In this document: piece after piece, positions 46,142 through 54,561 of the stretch | Layout: each line of letters opens with the position of its first letter | How positions within the stretch are numbered: the stretch's first letter is position 1 | Assembly (NCBI RefSeq): GCF_013128195.2 | Contig: NZ_CP053452.2 | Location: forward strand, 2,728,001-2,792,000 | Direction: 5' to 3' | Length of the DNA: 64,000 nucleotides | Source of the DNA: Frigoriglobus tundricola | GTDB taxonomy: Bacteria > Planctomycetota > Planctomycetia > Gemmatales > Gemmataceae | Translations under genes and position numbers: made by a program | The notes under the pieces: model-generated | Seen by the model: the letters and a program-made list of their open reading frames with translations, nothing else | Told to the model about the DNA's origin: nothing | The model's database searches: none

Positions 46142-46641
46142 AAGTCCTCCTGTCGCCGGATCGCATCCATTATCCGCGACAGCGCCTCCGGAGTGAACCG
46201 GTTTTGTCGCGGGATGCCGACGCGTACGGTGGAGGTATTGGGAACCGCAGGCGCTCGGCGAAGCGACAACCAGTAGGCACAGTGTCGAAGCTCAAGTCGG
46301 TCCTCACTCTGCGCCATCCACTCCCCCTGATCGGGCGGCATCACGAACAGAACCAGATATAGGGGGGCACCGTGTGTGGCACGCCGCAAGTTGTTGTACG
46401 CTCGGATATCGAGATCGTAGACCACCTCGTCGGTAGTGAACGTTGCGGTCGTGGTGCTCTTCAACTGAAGGTCGAGATTACGACCAACCAGCATGAACGC
46501 ATTCCCGACCCGCTCGACACGGCGAAGTGTCAGGTCGCTGCCGTAATCCTGTTCGGGTCGCGCGCAGGTACATCCGGCCACGGCGGCGACCGCCTGAACG
46601 TACGCGCGCGACAGGTGCTCCATTCGGTGTTCGTCGGTCAT
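46138..46641 (-). CDS. DUF4365 domain protein, nuclease-like
   Basis: A 167-residue protein. Its front (DYGSDLTLRRVERVGN, then FMLVGRNLDLQLKSTTTATF) has the Asp...Q-x-K spacing of the DUF4365 group, which belongs by pattern to PD-(D/E)XK-like folds. ATHGAPLYLVLFVMPPDQGE and RHCAYWLSLR follow. DUF4365 proteins occur near mobile or defence-type loci, but no activity is established. The gene and its small coupled partner are less GC-rich than their neighbours. This, with the flanking inverted repeats, suggests acquisition by transfer. Confidence 0.75.
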   Translation of the reverse strand: MTDEHRMEHLSRAYVQAVAAVAGCTCARPEQDYGSDLTLRRVERVGNAFMLVGRNLDLQLKSTTTATFTTDEVVYDLDIRAYNNLRRATHGAPLYLVLFVMPPDQGEWMAQSEDRLELRHCAYWLSLRRAPAVPNTSTVRVGIPRQNRFTPEALSRIMDAIRRQEDL

Positions 46642-47080
46642 CGGGCGAAGCCCCCGGGGCGCGTTACGTGTTCCCCCGTTGCAACCGGACCGGAGCGGGC
46701 TTCCGATACGGTGAGTGCTCTTATTTACTGCAACGGGCCGGGGATCACTCCCCGGCCCGTGCCGTTGTTCCCGTGTCGTTTACTTCTGGACCTGGGGCGC
46801 GGAGGGCTCACGGCACCGCCCGAAGACTTCCTCATCGGTGAGGAGCGGAACCACAACTGGTGAGGTTGATCCAGACCGCTCCTCACCGATGAGGAAGTCT
46901 TCGGATAGCGGTGCTGGAACAGCCTTCCTCGCGCAGAGTGTGAAGGTCAGCGCTCGGGCGACGCAACATCGCCCCGCTGCAAAACAGCGAGCTAAACCGA
47001 CACGGCGAAAACAACAACGAGACCGTACCCGATCCGCACACGGAATGCCAGCGTCCGGTCTTCCGGACGCGCCGATGTCG
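46642..47080. other. 439-base intergenic region with two inverted repeats
   Basis: It lies upstream of the DUF4365 gene and downstream of the FAH gene. It contains a perfect 11-base-arm hairpin at 46733-46760 (ACGGGCCGGGG) and a longer repeat at 46820-46904, listed separately. No gene-like frame was seen. Confidence 0.5.
46820..46904. repeat. Perfect 29-base-arm inverted repeat
   Basis: The arms 46820-46848 (starting CCGAAGACTTCCTCATCGGT) and 46876-46904 are exact complements around a 27-base loop, and pairing resumes outside with CACCGC/GCGGTG. Exact arms suggest a recent insertion or active maintenance. It is a separate family from the other repeats in this window. Confidence 0.82.
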
Positions 47081-47950
47081 TCAGCTCTCCGCGACCACCG
47101 GGTTCTTGAGCGTGCCGATGCCCTCGATCTCCACTTCGGCCACGTCGCCCGGCTTCAGCAGCACCGGCGGCTTCCGCGCGATGCCCACGCCCGGCGGGGT
47201 GCCGGTGAAGATCAGGTCGCCCGGTTCCAGCGTCACCACCTGCGACAGGAACCACAGTATGTGCGGCACGCCGAAGATGAACTCCTTGGTGTTCGAGTTC
47301 TGGAGCGTCGTGCCGTTCAGCCGGAGCTGGACCTGGAGCTTGTGCGGGTTGGTCAGCTCGTCGGGCGTGACGAGGACCGGGCCGGTCGGCGCGAACGTGT
47401 CGAACGTCTTGCCGATGGTCCACTGCTTCTCCTCGCCGCGGAACTGCCAGTCGCGGGCGGACACGTCGTGGCCCACGGTGTACCCGCCGACGTACTCGAA
47501 CGCCGCGTCGGTGTTCGGGATGTGCTTGCCGGTCTTGCCGATCACGATGACCAGTTCGGCCTCGTAGTCCACCTTCTCGGCCACCTTGGGCAGCTTGATC
47601 GGGTCGCCGTGCGCGATCAGCGTGTTGGGGAACTTCGCGAACAGCACCGGCTCGGTGGGGATCGCCTTCCCGCCCTCGATGGCGTGGTCCCGGTAGTTCA
47701 GCCCGACGCACAGGATCTTGCTGGGGTTCGGGACGGGCGGCAGTAACTTGACCGCGTTGGCCGCGTACTTCACCGCGCTCTTGCTCGTCGCCGTTTCGGC
47801 CGCGGCCTTGCGGACGGTGGGCGAGGCGGCGAGCAGCGCCTTGATGCAGGTGGGCAGGCCGGGGTCGGTGGCGTGGAGGTCGATGTAGCCGTCGGCGACG
47901 GCGAGCGCGACCCGCGGACCGTGCGGGGTCTGAATGGTGGCCAGTTTCAT
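47081..47950 (-). CDS. Fumarylacetoacetate hydrolase family protein
   Basis: A 289-residue enzyme of the FAH family: KILCVGLNYRDHAIEGG, YEAELVIVIGK (metal-binding Glu), VGGYTVGHDVSARDWQ (Asp), GKTFDTFAPTGPVLV, and DLIFTGTPPGVGIARKP. Members act as 2-keto-4-pentenoate hydratases, acylpyruvases or oxaloacetate decarboxylases, cutting or rearranging small keto acids with Mg. Specificity cannot be read from the sequence. It is divergent from the cysteine desulfurase gene with 137 bases between their starts. Confidence 0.92.
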   Translation of the reverse strand: MKLATIQTPHGPRVALAVADGYIDLHATDPGLPTCIKALLAASPTVRKAAAETATSKSAVKYAANAVKLLPPVPNPSKILCVGLNYRDHAIEGGKAIPTEPVLFAKFPNTLIAHGDPIKLPKVAEKVDYEAELVIVIGKTGKHIPNTDAAFEYVGGYTVGHDVSARDWQFRGEEKQWTIGKTFDTFAPTGPVLVTPDELTNPHKLQVQLRLNGTTLQNSNTKEFIFGVPHILWFLSQVVTLEPGDLIFTGTPPGVGIARKPPVLLKPGDVAEVEIEGIGTLKNPVVAES

Positions 47951-48087
47951 GAGAAAGGCTCCGGGAGGGTACCGGAGTATTGAATGAAGCGCCGCACCAA
48001 TGGGAAGGGCGGCTCCCCGCGGGGACGGTCGAGCGCTTGTCGGTCGGGGGCGGCGGTCCGAAAACGTCTTGGAGCGAAAGGCGGAGT

Positions 48088-49266
48088 ATGAACACGTCCC
48101 CGATCTACCTGGACTACAACGCCACGACCCCGGTCGATCCGGCCGTGCTGGCGGCGCTGCTGCCGCACATTCAGGACCACTTCGGGAACCCGTCCAGCGC
48201 GCACGCCTACGGCCGGTCGGCCCATGACGCGGTCGAAGCCGGCCGAGTACACGTCGCGGCGCTGGTCGGCGCCGAGCCGGACGAAATCGTTTTCACCGGT
48301 GGCGGATCGGAGGCCAGCAACCACGCCATCAAGGGCGCGTGCCTCCGGAGCGGTGAGTCCCCCGCCGCCCTTCACGTCATCACGACCCGCGTTGAGCACC
48401 CGGCCACCGCGCGGCCGATCGAGTTCCTGCGGGCGTTCGGAGTGAAAGTAACCGTACTCCCGGTGGACCGCTTCGGTCTGGTCGATCCCGACGCGGTGAA
48501 GCACGCGATCACCCCGCGCACGCGGCTCGTTTCGGTGATGCACTCGAACAACGAGGTCGGCACGCTCATGCCGGTTCGCGAAATCGCCACGATCGCCCGC
48601 GCACGCGGCGTCCTCGTTCACACCGACTGTGCCCAATCGCTCGGAAAAGTGCCGGTAGACGTGAACGCCCTGGGCGTCGATCTGCTCACGGTCGCGGGGC
48701 ACAAGCTGTACGCGCCGAAGGGCGTGGGTGCCCTGTTCGTCCGCCGCGGGGTGACACTGGACCCGCTGATCCACGGCGCCGGGCACGAGACCGGCCGGCG
48801 CGCCGGCACCGAGAACGTGCCGTACATCGCCGCGCTGGGCCGGGCGTGTACGCTGGCCGCACAATCGCTCCCAGGCGCAACGGATCGCCTCCGCACACTC
48901 CGTGATCGCCTTTACACGCGGTTGCACGCACGGCTCGGCGAGCGCATCTCGATCAACGGTCACCCCGAACTGCGGCTGCCGAACACGCTGAACGTGAACT
49001 TCATTGGCCACGTCGGTGCGGAGTTGCTCGCGAAGGTGCCCGGCGTGGCCGCGTCCACGGGGTCGGCGTGCCACGACGGGAAGGTGAGCCTGTCGCCGGT
49101 GCTGGCCGCAATGGGCGTGGCGCCGGAGGTCGGTCGCGGCGCCGTGCGGTTGAGTGTGGGACGCTTCACGACAGAGGAGGAAGTGGACCACGCCGCAGAC
49201 CTGTTGGCCGGTGCGGCAAGCGAGGCGCCGGGGGCGCTCACACCGGGAGCGGGTGCGCGTCGCTGA
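48088..49266 (+). CDS. Cysteine desulfurase (NifS/IscS family)
   Basis: A 392-residue PLP enzyme taking sulfur from cysteine: YLDYNATTPVDP, FGNPSSAHAYGRSAHDAVE, EHPAT, PLP-Lys in DLLTVAGHKLYAPKG, and the active Cys in AASTGSACHDGKVSLSP. The short loop around the Cys and the HxGK-type context place it in the NifS/IscS group. It may serve Fe-S clusters or tRNA thiolation. mnmA, which needs such sulfur, is 12 kb away. GGAG sequences precede the ATG at 48088. Its 3' end overlaps the convergent STAS gene by 29 bases. Confidence 0.93.
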   Translation: MNTSPIYLDYNATTPVDPAVLAALLPHIQDHFGNPSSAHAYGRSAHDAVEAGRVHVAALVGAEPDEIVFTGGGSEASNHAIKGACLRSGESPAALHVITTRVEHPATARPIEFLRAFGVKVTVLPVDRFGLVDPDAVKHAITPRTRLVSVMHSNNEVGTLMPVREIATIARARGVLVHTDCAQSLGKVPVDVNALGVDLLTVAGHKLYAPKGVGALFVRRGVTLDPLIHGAGHETGRRAGTENVPYIAALGRACTLAAQSLPGATDRLRTLRDRLYTRLHARLGERISINGHPELRLPNTLNVNFIGHVGAELLAKVPGVAASTGSACHDGKVSLSPVLAAMGVAPEVGRGAVRLSVGRFTTEEEVDHAADLLAGAASEAPGALTPGAGARR

Positions 49267-49600
49267 GGACCTCAAGGAAGCTGTCGAGGCGCGTGACCTT
49301 GAACACCTGCAACACGCCGGGCGTCGGGTTGAACAGCGTGAGCCGGCCGCCGGTGTCGCGGAGCGTCGCGTTGAGGGTGACGAGCTTCGCCAGAATGACG
49401 CTCGTCAGCATGACGACGCCGGCCAAATCGATGAGCAGGTGCGGGCGGTCCTTGCCCTCGACGAGCCCGTGCATCGCGCGCGCGAACGCGGCGGCGTTCA
49501 CCTCGGCAAGGGTGGTGCTCGCCGGGAAGCGGACGGTGATGCGGCCGTCCGTCTCGGTGGCCTCGAGCGGCAGTTCGACGACGGGTGAGGACACGGACAA
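49238..49600 (-). CDS. STAS-domain protein
   Basis: A 120-residue protein with the STAS fold of anti-sigma factor antagonists: DGRITVRFPASTTLAEVNAA, then RPHLLIDLAGVVMLTSVILA with the candidate phospho-Ser/Thr in LTS, and RLTLFNPTPGVLQVFKVTRL. No sigma factor or anti-sigma kinase is nearby, so the partner is unknown. The last 29 bases overlap the end of the cysteine desulfurase gene on the other strand. Confidence 0.87.
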   Translation of the reverse strand: MSVSSPVVELPLEATETDGRITVRFPASTTLAEVNAAAFARAMHGLVEGKDRPHLLIDLAGVVMLTSVILAKLVTLNATLRDTGGRLTLFNPTPGVLQVFKVTRLDSFLEVLSDAHPLPV

Positions 49601-49657
49601 ACCCTCAAAAAGGTCGAGAGGTGATGTGACCCGAAGCGCACAAGTCGGTTGTGGCAG

Positions 49658-51118
49658 TTAGAGGAGAGTCTGTACCGAGGCAGAGCGATTGTAACCGGGC
49701 CGGCTCGAGTCCACAATATGACGACCCAACAAGAACCGTAACGCCGGTTCCAGTTCGGTGTGGTCAAAGTGGAAGCCAGAGGCAACCAGCTTCGCGGGCC
49801 GGACCCGCGTGCTCGCGAGCAGCGCCTCGTCGGCGACTTCGCCGAACAGAACCCGGAGCGCCGGCCGCGGGAGCCAGAAGAAGGCCGGACGGTTCAGCAC
49901 GCGGCCGAGCGCTTTGGTGAACTCGCGGTTCGTGACCGGGTTCGGCCCGACCGCGTTCACCGAGCCGCTCAGGGTATCGGTATAAAGTGCGTGGTGAATC
50001 GCCCCGACGATGTCGTTCACCGTGACCCACGACTGCCACTGCTTTCCGCTGCCGAGAACCGCGCCCGTGCCCATTTTGAACGCGAAGAGCTGCTTGCCGA
50101 GCGCCCCGCCCTTCGGCGAGAGGGCGACGCCGATCCGCAGGTTCACGGTGCGCACGCCCGCGTCCCGCGCCGGTGCGCACGCCCCCTCCCACGCCCGCAC
50201 CACGCCCGGGAAGAAGCCGGTGCCGGGCGAAGAGTCTTCTGTCAGCTCCTCGTCGCCGCGCGTACCGTAGAACCCGACCGCCGACGCGCACACGAACACC
50301 TTCGGCCGCCGCTCCGCAGGCAAAGCCGCGATCGCCTGTGCCACGTTCCGCGTCGGACCGGTGCGGCTCTCAAGAATGCGTTTCTTCTTCTCGGCACTCC
50401 AGCGGCCATCGGCCACGTTGTCGCCCGCGAGATGTACCACCGCGTCCACGCCGTCCAGTGCCGCCTCCGGCAGAGGGCCGTCCGGCTTCCACGGGACCCA
50501 TTTCGTGCCGTCGTCGAACGGCGGGGCGGCCGAGCCGGTGACGAGCCGGACCACCTTGTGCCCACCGGTCGTGAGGAAGGACACGAGGTCCGAACCGATC
50601 AGCCCCCGCGAGCCGGTGACCGCGACCGTGAGCCGGGGCCGGTGGGCGAACGCCGCGTGCCGGCGCAGATCGCTCGCGGTGAGCGCGTGCCGGTACGCGA
50701 ACATGGCCGCCAGTCGCTGCTCCACCATCGCGCCCGCGGCCACCCGCCCGGGGCGCCCGAACGGGAGCCGGTACTCAATGTGATCTTCGAGAACGGATGA
50801 GGTCGGCGTGTCGGGTACGAACCGGTGCGTGTGGTTCCAGAACGCGAACGGCCCTTGCAATTCGCGGTCCTGGAACTGCTGCCCCGGCCGGAAGTCGTAC
50901 AGCTCGGCCACCCACGTTCCGCTCACCGGCCCGACCAGCCCCGCTCGGACCGTCACGCGGTACCCGTCGGTACCGAACGTGCCCTCCTGGTTGACGACGG
51001 TCGCGTCCTCCCACGGCGGCTGGAGGCGCTGGAACGCGAGCGGGCGGGCGTGCCACGCATACAATTCTTCGGCCGACACTGGCATCGGCGACCGCGGCTC
51101 AAAGATCGCGTTGGGCAT
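49658..51118 (-). CDS. TIGR01777 family epimerase with N-terminal SRPBCC domain
   Basis: A 486-residue two-domain protein. Residues about 1-160 form an SRPBCC/START-like lipid-binding domain (MPVSAEELYAWHARPLAFQR, PFAFWNHTHRFVPDTPTSSV). The rest is an SDR-type NAD-dependent domain of the TIGR01777 (SulA/YfcH) kind (VAVTGSRGLIGSDLVSFLTT, HLAGDNVADGRWSAEKK, VCASAVGFYGTRGDEELTED, VNAVGPNPVTNREFTKALG). The fusion is common in planctomycetes and cyanobacteria. The substrate is unknown. CAGGTG precedes the ATG at 51118. It is divergent from hutH with 111 bases between. Confidence 0.9.
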   Translation of the reverse strand: MPNAIFEPRSPMPVSAEELYAWHARPLAFQRLQPPWEDATVVNQEGTFGTDGYRVTVRAGLVGPVSGTWVAELYDFRPGQQFQDRELQGPFAFWNHTHRFVPDTPTSSVLEDHIEYRLPFGRPGRVAAGAMVEQRLAAMFAYRHALTASDLRRHAAFAHRPRLTVAVTGSRGLIGSDLVSFLTTGGHKVVRLVTGSAAPPFDDGTKWVPWKPDGPLPEAALDGVDAVVHLAGDNVADGRWSAEKKKRILESRTGPTRNVAQAIAALPAERRPKVFVCASAVGFYGTRGDEELTEDSSPGTGFFPGVVRAWEGACAPARDAGVRTVNLRIGVALSPKGGALGKQLFAFKMGTGAVLGSGKQWQSWVTVNDIVGAIHHALYTDTLSGSVNAVGPNPVTNREFTKALGRVLNRPAFFWLPRPALRVLFGEVADEALLASTRVRPAKLVASGFHFDHTELEPALRFLLGRHIVDSSRPGYNRSASVQTLL

Positions 51119-51229
51119 GTGGGCACCTGAGAGGCGCGGCCCGCTCCGCGAGTCGCGCCCGCTCATTTCATTTGGGGTCGGTGGCTCGCGTCACTCGCGG
51201 AGCGGGTGACCTACTATAAGAGAACCGCA

Positions 51230-52762
51230 ATGACCGTGCCGCGCATCACCGTTCGCAACCTGCACGCCGACCTCGCCGCGGCCGTGGAACACTTCGCCGC
51301 GGACACGGCCGACGTCGAGCGGAGCCGCGCCCGTGTGGAAGCGGCGCTCGCCGACGGTCGGGCGCACTACGGCATCAACACCGGGTTCGGGGCGCTCGCG
51401 AACAAGCGCGTGCCGGACGACCAGCTCGCCACGCTCCAGCGCAACTTGCTGCTCAGCCACGCCGTCGGCGTGGGCGATCCGGTGCCGCCGGAGGTCACGC
51501 GGCTCATGCTCGGGTTGAAGGTCGTGTCGCTCGGCCTGGGGTATTCCGGCGTGTCGCTGCCGGTGTTCCGCCGGCTGGTCGAGTTCGATCGGCGGAACCT
51601 GCTGCCCGTCGTGCCGAGCCGCGGGAGCGTGGGCGCGTCCGGCGACCTGGCCCCGCTCGCGCACCTGTGCCTGCCGCTCATCGGCCTCGGCGAGTTCTGG
51701 GACGACGACCGCCGGGGCCGCGTGCCCGCGGCCGACGCCCTCCGCGCCCACGACCTCCCGCCGGTGCCGCTCGCCGCAAAGGACGGGCTGGCGCTCATCA
51801 ACGGCACGCAGCTCATGGCGGCCTACGGGGCGTGGGTGCTGGAGCGGTGCTCGCGCCTGGTCGATCACTTCGACCTCGCCGCGGCGATGTCGCTCGAAGC
51901 GCTGCAAGGGAGCATCAAACCGTTCGACGCCCGCGTCCACGCCGTTCGCCCCCACCCCGGCCACGGCGCGGTCGCCGCCAACGTGCGGCTCCTGCTCCGG
52001 GAGAGCGAGATCCTCGAATCGCACCGCAACTGCGGCAAGGTCCAGGACCCGTACTGCCTGCGGTGCGTGCCCCAGGTCCACGGCGCGAGCCGCGACGCGC
52101 TCGCGTACGCCAGCGGCGTGCTGGAAACCGAGATCAACGGCGTGACCGACAACCCGCTCGTGTTCGCCCGGGACGGGGCCGGGGGCGGGTCCGATCTCGC
52201 CGACATCGTGAGCGGCGGGAACTTCCACGGCCAGCCGCTCGCGCTGGCGCTCGACTTCGCGGCCATTGCCCTCGCGGAGTACGCGAGCATCTCCGAGCGC
52301 CGCATCTACTTGCTGCTCGAGGGCCACGACGGCCTGCCGCGCCTGCTCATGCGCGAAACCGGGCTCAACTCGGGGTTCATGATCCCGCAGTACACGGCCG
52401 CGGCGCTGGTGAGCGAGAACAAGGTCCTGTGCCACCCGGCGAGTGTCGATTCGATCCCCACGAGCCTGGGCCAGGAGGACCACGTGAGCATGGGCAGCGT
52501 GTCCGCGGTGAAGCTGCTGATGGTGCTGAAGAACGTGGAAACGGTACTCGCCATCGAGCTGCTCACCGCGGCCCAGGCGCTCGACTACCGGCTCCCGCTG
52601 CGCCCGGGGCGCGGGGTGGAAGCCGCGCACCGCCGCATCCGAGAGGTGACGCACCACCGGGAAGCCGACTACCTGTTCCAGGACGATTTGCGCCGCGTGG
52701 GCGAGTTAACGGAGGGGCGGGCGCTGCTCGAGGCGGCGGGATCAGGTGGGCAGTCGGGTTGA
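51230..52762 (+). CDS. hutH: Histidine ammonia-lyase
   Basis: A 510-residue lyase of the aromatic amino acid group. The Ala-Ser-Gly triplet that forms the MIO cofactor is at 136-138 (GSVGASGDLAPL). HYGINTGFGALANKRVP, NLLLSHAVGVGDPVPPEV (the LSH favouring His) and NGTQLMAAYGAW agree with HutH, as do DNPLVF and GGNFHGQPLA. It converts histidine to urocanate, the first step of histidine use. No other hut gene is in the window. The ATG at 51230 gives the normal N-terminus. Confidence 0.93.
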   Translation: MTVPRITVRNLHADLAAAVEHFAADTADVERSRARVEAALADGRAHYGINTGFGALANKRVPDDQLATLQRNLLLSHAVGVGDPVPPEVTRLMLGLKVVSLGLGYSGVSLPVFRRLVEFDRRNLLPVVPSRGSVGASGDLAPLAHLCLPLIGLGEFWDDDRRGRVPAADALRAHDLPPVPLAAKDGLALINGTQLMAAYGAWVLERCSRLVDHFDLAAAMSLEALQGSIKPFDARVHAVRPHPGHGAVAANVRLLLRESEILESHRNCGKVQDPYCLRCVPQVHGASRDALAYASGVLETEINGVTDNPLVFARDGAGGGSDLADIVSGGNFHGQPLALALDFAAIALAEYASISERRIYLLLEGHDGLPRLLMRETGLNSGFMIPQYTAAALVSENKVLCHPASVDSIPTSLGQEDHVSMGSVSAVKLLMVLKNVETVLAIELLTAAQALDYRLPLRPGRGVEAAHRRIREVTHHREADYLFQDDLRRVGELTEGRALLEAAGSGGQSG

Positions 52763-52795
52763 AAGCTCCCGCGCGTTGGTCCGCAGCATGCTGTC

Positions 52796-52814
52796 TTCAG
52801 CCCTGCGGGCTGAA
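52796..52814. terminator. Hairpin between convergent hutH and kinase genes
   Basis: TTCAGCCC and GGGCTGAA form an eight-base stem with a TGC loop. A short A-run follows on the plus strand, which is a T-run on the minus strand before the stem. Placement 33 bases beyond hutH and 39 beyond the kinase stop suits a shared terminator. Confidence 0.5.
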
Positions 52815-52853
52815 AACGAGGTCACACCGGCCCTCAACAACGCGAGTACCGCG

Positions 52854-54344
52854 TCACGGCTTTTCGCCCCCGCGGCCGTCAGCCGGGGCGAGGTCGTGGA
52901 GCGTGTGGAGGAGCTGCTTCATCGTGATGCCGGGGTCGATCAGCACGGCCCCGTGCTCGTGGGCGCGGGCCTGCACGCGCCACCCGGCCTGCTCCGGCGA
53001 GAGGAGCAGAATCACGCCGACCCGGAGCCCGGCGGCGTCGGCGGCGCGGAGCACGTTGTTGTACGCCTCCACGCCGTCGCGGCCGACCGTGCGGGCGTCG
53101 ATGATGGCCGCGTGGAACGCCTGCTGCTGGTACCGCTTCACCGCCTGGCCGGGGTCGATGGACAGCAGCACGCGGTAGCCGGACGCCTTGAATTTTTCGC
53201 GGAACGCGTCCTGGAGCTTCTGGTTCTGCTCCACCACGAAGAGCGTCTTGGGGCCGGTCGGCACCCGCGACTCCGCGGCGCCGGACGCGACCTCCGCCCG
53301 GGCCGCTTGCATCGCCTCCACCAGTTGCGCCGGCGTCTGGAACCGCTCGGTCGGCTCGAACGCCACCATCTTCCCCATCAGGCGCATGAGCGCCGGGGGC
53401 ACGCCCCGCGCCGGGCCGGTCTTGTGGAGCGTGTCCTCCACGTCCATGTACCGGCGGGCCTGCATCCGCGCCTGCCGGTCCTTGGTCACCGGCATGAGCG
53501 GCTGGCCGGTCAGGCACTCGTAGAGCACGCAGCCGAGGAAGTAGATGTCGCTCCGCACGTCGCCCGGCTTCTGGCCCGTGGCCTTCTCCAGGCCGGCGTA
53601 ATCGACGGTCCGGTCCACGGCCACGTCCTCGTCCCGGTCGTCCTGGCGCTGCAGGTGGACGGACGAGTTCTCGCTGATCTCGGCCAGCCCGAAGTCCACC
53701 AGTTTGGCCTGCCCGGTGTTAACGGCGATCAGGATGTTGGTCGGTTTGATGTCGCGGTGGGTGAGCCCGCGGGCGTGCGAGTACGCGAGCCCCTGGGCGC
53801 ACTCCTCCATGATCCGCAGTGCCTCTTCGGCCCCGAGCTTCTTCCGGGCCTGGAGCAGGTCGCGCAGGTTGCCGCCCTCGACGAACTCCATCACGATGAA
53901 GTACTGGCCGGTCTTCGAGTCCTGGTTGACGGCCAGCACGGACACGATGTTGGCGTGGCGGATGGTCAGCCCGAGCTTGCCCTCGCGCTGGAACAGGTCC
54001 ACCTTCTGCTTGTCCATCGTCCACTTGTTGCGGAGCACCTTGACCGCGACCACCTGCCCGGTGCGCGGGTCGTCGCTGCGGTACACGCGGCCGAAGCTGC
54101 CCGAGGCGATCTTGTACAGGAGGCGGTACCCGCCCAGGAAGTAGCCGTCGGTGTCGCCCTTGAGGAGCTTGTTCCCCTGCCACGGGGTGAGTTGCCGTTT
54201 GCGCTCCAGGAGCCGGATCAGGTCGGCGGCGGGGGCCGCCCGGTCGCCCAATTCGTCGAGCGCGTCCCGCACCTGGTCGGGGGCCACCAGACCGAGGCGG
54301 AGGGCGAGCTGGCCGATCCCGGAAGCGTCGAGGTTGACTGACAT
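52854..54344 (-). CDS. Ser/Thr protein kinase with C-terminal receiver-like domain
   Basis: A 496-residue protein. Residues 1-70 are a helical lead common in planctomycete kinases (LALRLGLVAPDQVRDALDEL, LERKRQLTPWQGNKLLKG). The kinase domain (about 72-350) is complete: IASGSFGRVYRSD, K102 in VAVKVL, HRDIKPTN, VDFGLAE, and YFLGCVLYECLTGQP. The last 120 residues follow a receiver pattern (TLFVVEQNQKLQDAFREKF, AAIIDARTVGRDGVEAYNN). They keep the central Asp, but the N-terminal acidic pair is replaced by E-Q-N. Phosphorylation there is doubtful, so it may be a pseudo-receiver for protein contact. The ATG at 54344 gives the usual start. Confidence 0.9.
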   Translation of the reverse strand: MSVNLDASGIGQLALRLGLVAPDQVRDALDELGDRAAPAADLIRLLERKRQLTPWQGNKLLKGDTDGYFLGGYRLLYKIASGSFGRVYRSDDPRTGQVVAVKVLRNKWTMDKQKVDLFQREGKLGLTIRHANIVSVLAVNQDSKTGQYFIVMEFVEGGNLRDLLQARKKLGAEEALRIMEECAQGLAYSHARGLTHRDIKPTNILIAVNTGQAKLVDFGLAEISENSSVHLQRQDDRDEDVAVDRTVDYAGLEKATGQKPGDVRSDIYFLGCVLYECLTGQPLMPVTKDRQARMQARRYMDVEDTLHKTGPARGVPPALMRLMGKMVAFEPTERFQTPAQLVEAMQAARAEVASGAAESRVPTGPKTLFVVEQNQKLQDAFREKFKASGYRVLLSIDPGQAVKRYQQQAFHAAIIDARTVGRDGVEAYNNVLRAADAAGLRVGVILLLSPEQAGWRVQARAHEHGAVLIDPGITMKQLLHTLHDLAPADGRGGEKP

Positions 54345-54561
54345 TACCCGCACGCGGCGACGTTAATAGAGTGGGTACATGGGTTGTGCGCGTTCGCCGG
54401 ACTTGATTACCTTATCACCGCCGCCCCGGTCACGCAATGCGCCGCTCCGGCCGGGCCGGCGCGGGCCGGCCCGGGGGTCCGAATGTGCCGGTCGGACGCG
54501 TTGTTCCGCACGAGATGTTCCGAGTGGCGAATGAGGGTCGTGTTGCGGCGCGGCCGGACCG

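Noticed and set aside
46733-46760. GC-rich hairpin considered as an intrinsic terminator for the FAH gene
   Set aside because: It is more than 300 bases beyond the stop and lacks a T-run. It is reported only as an inverted repeat.
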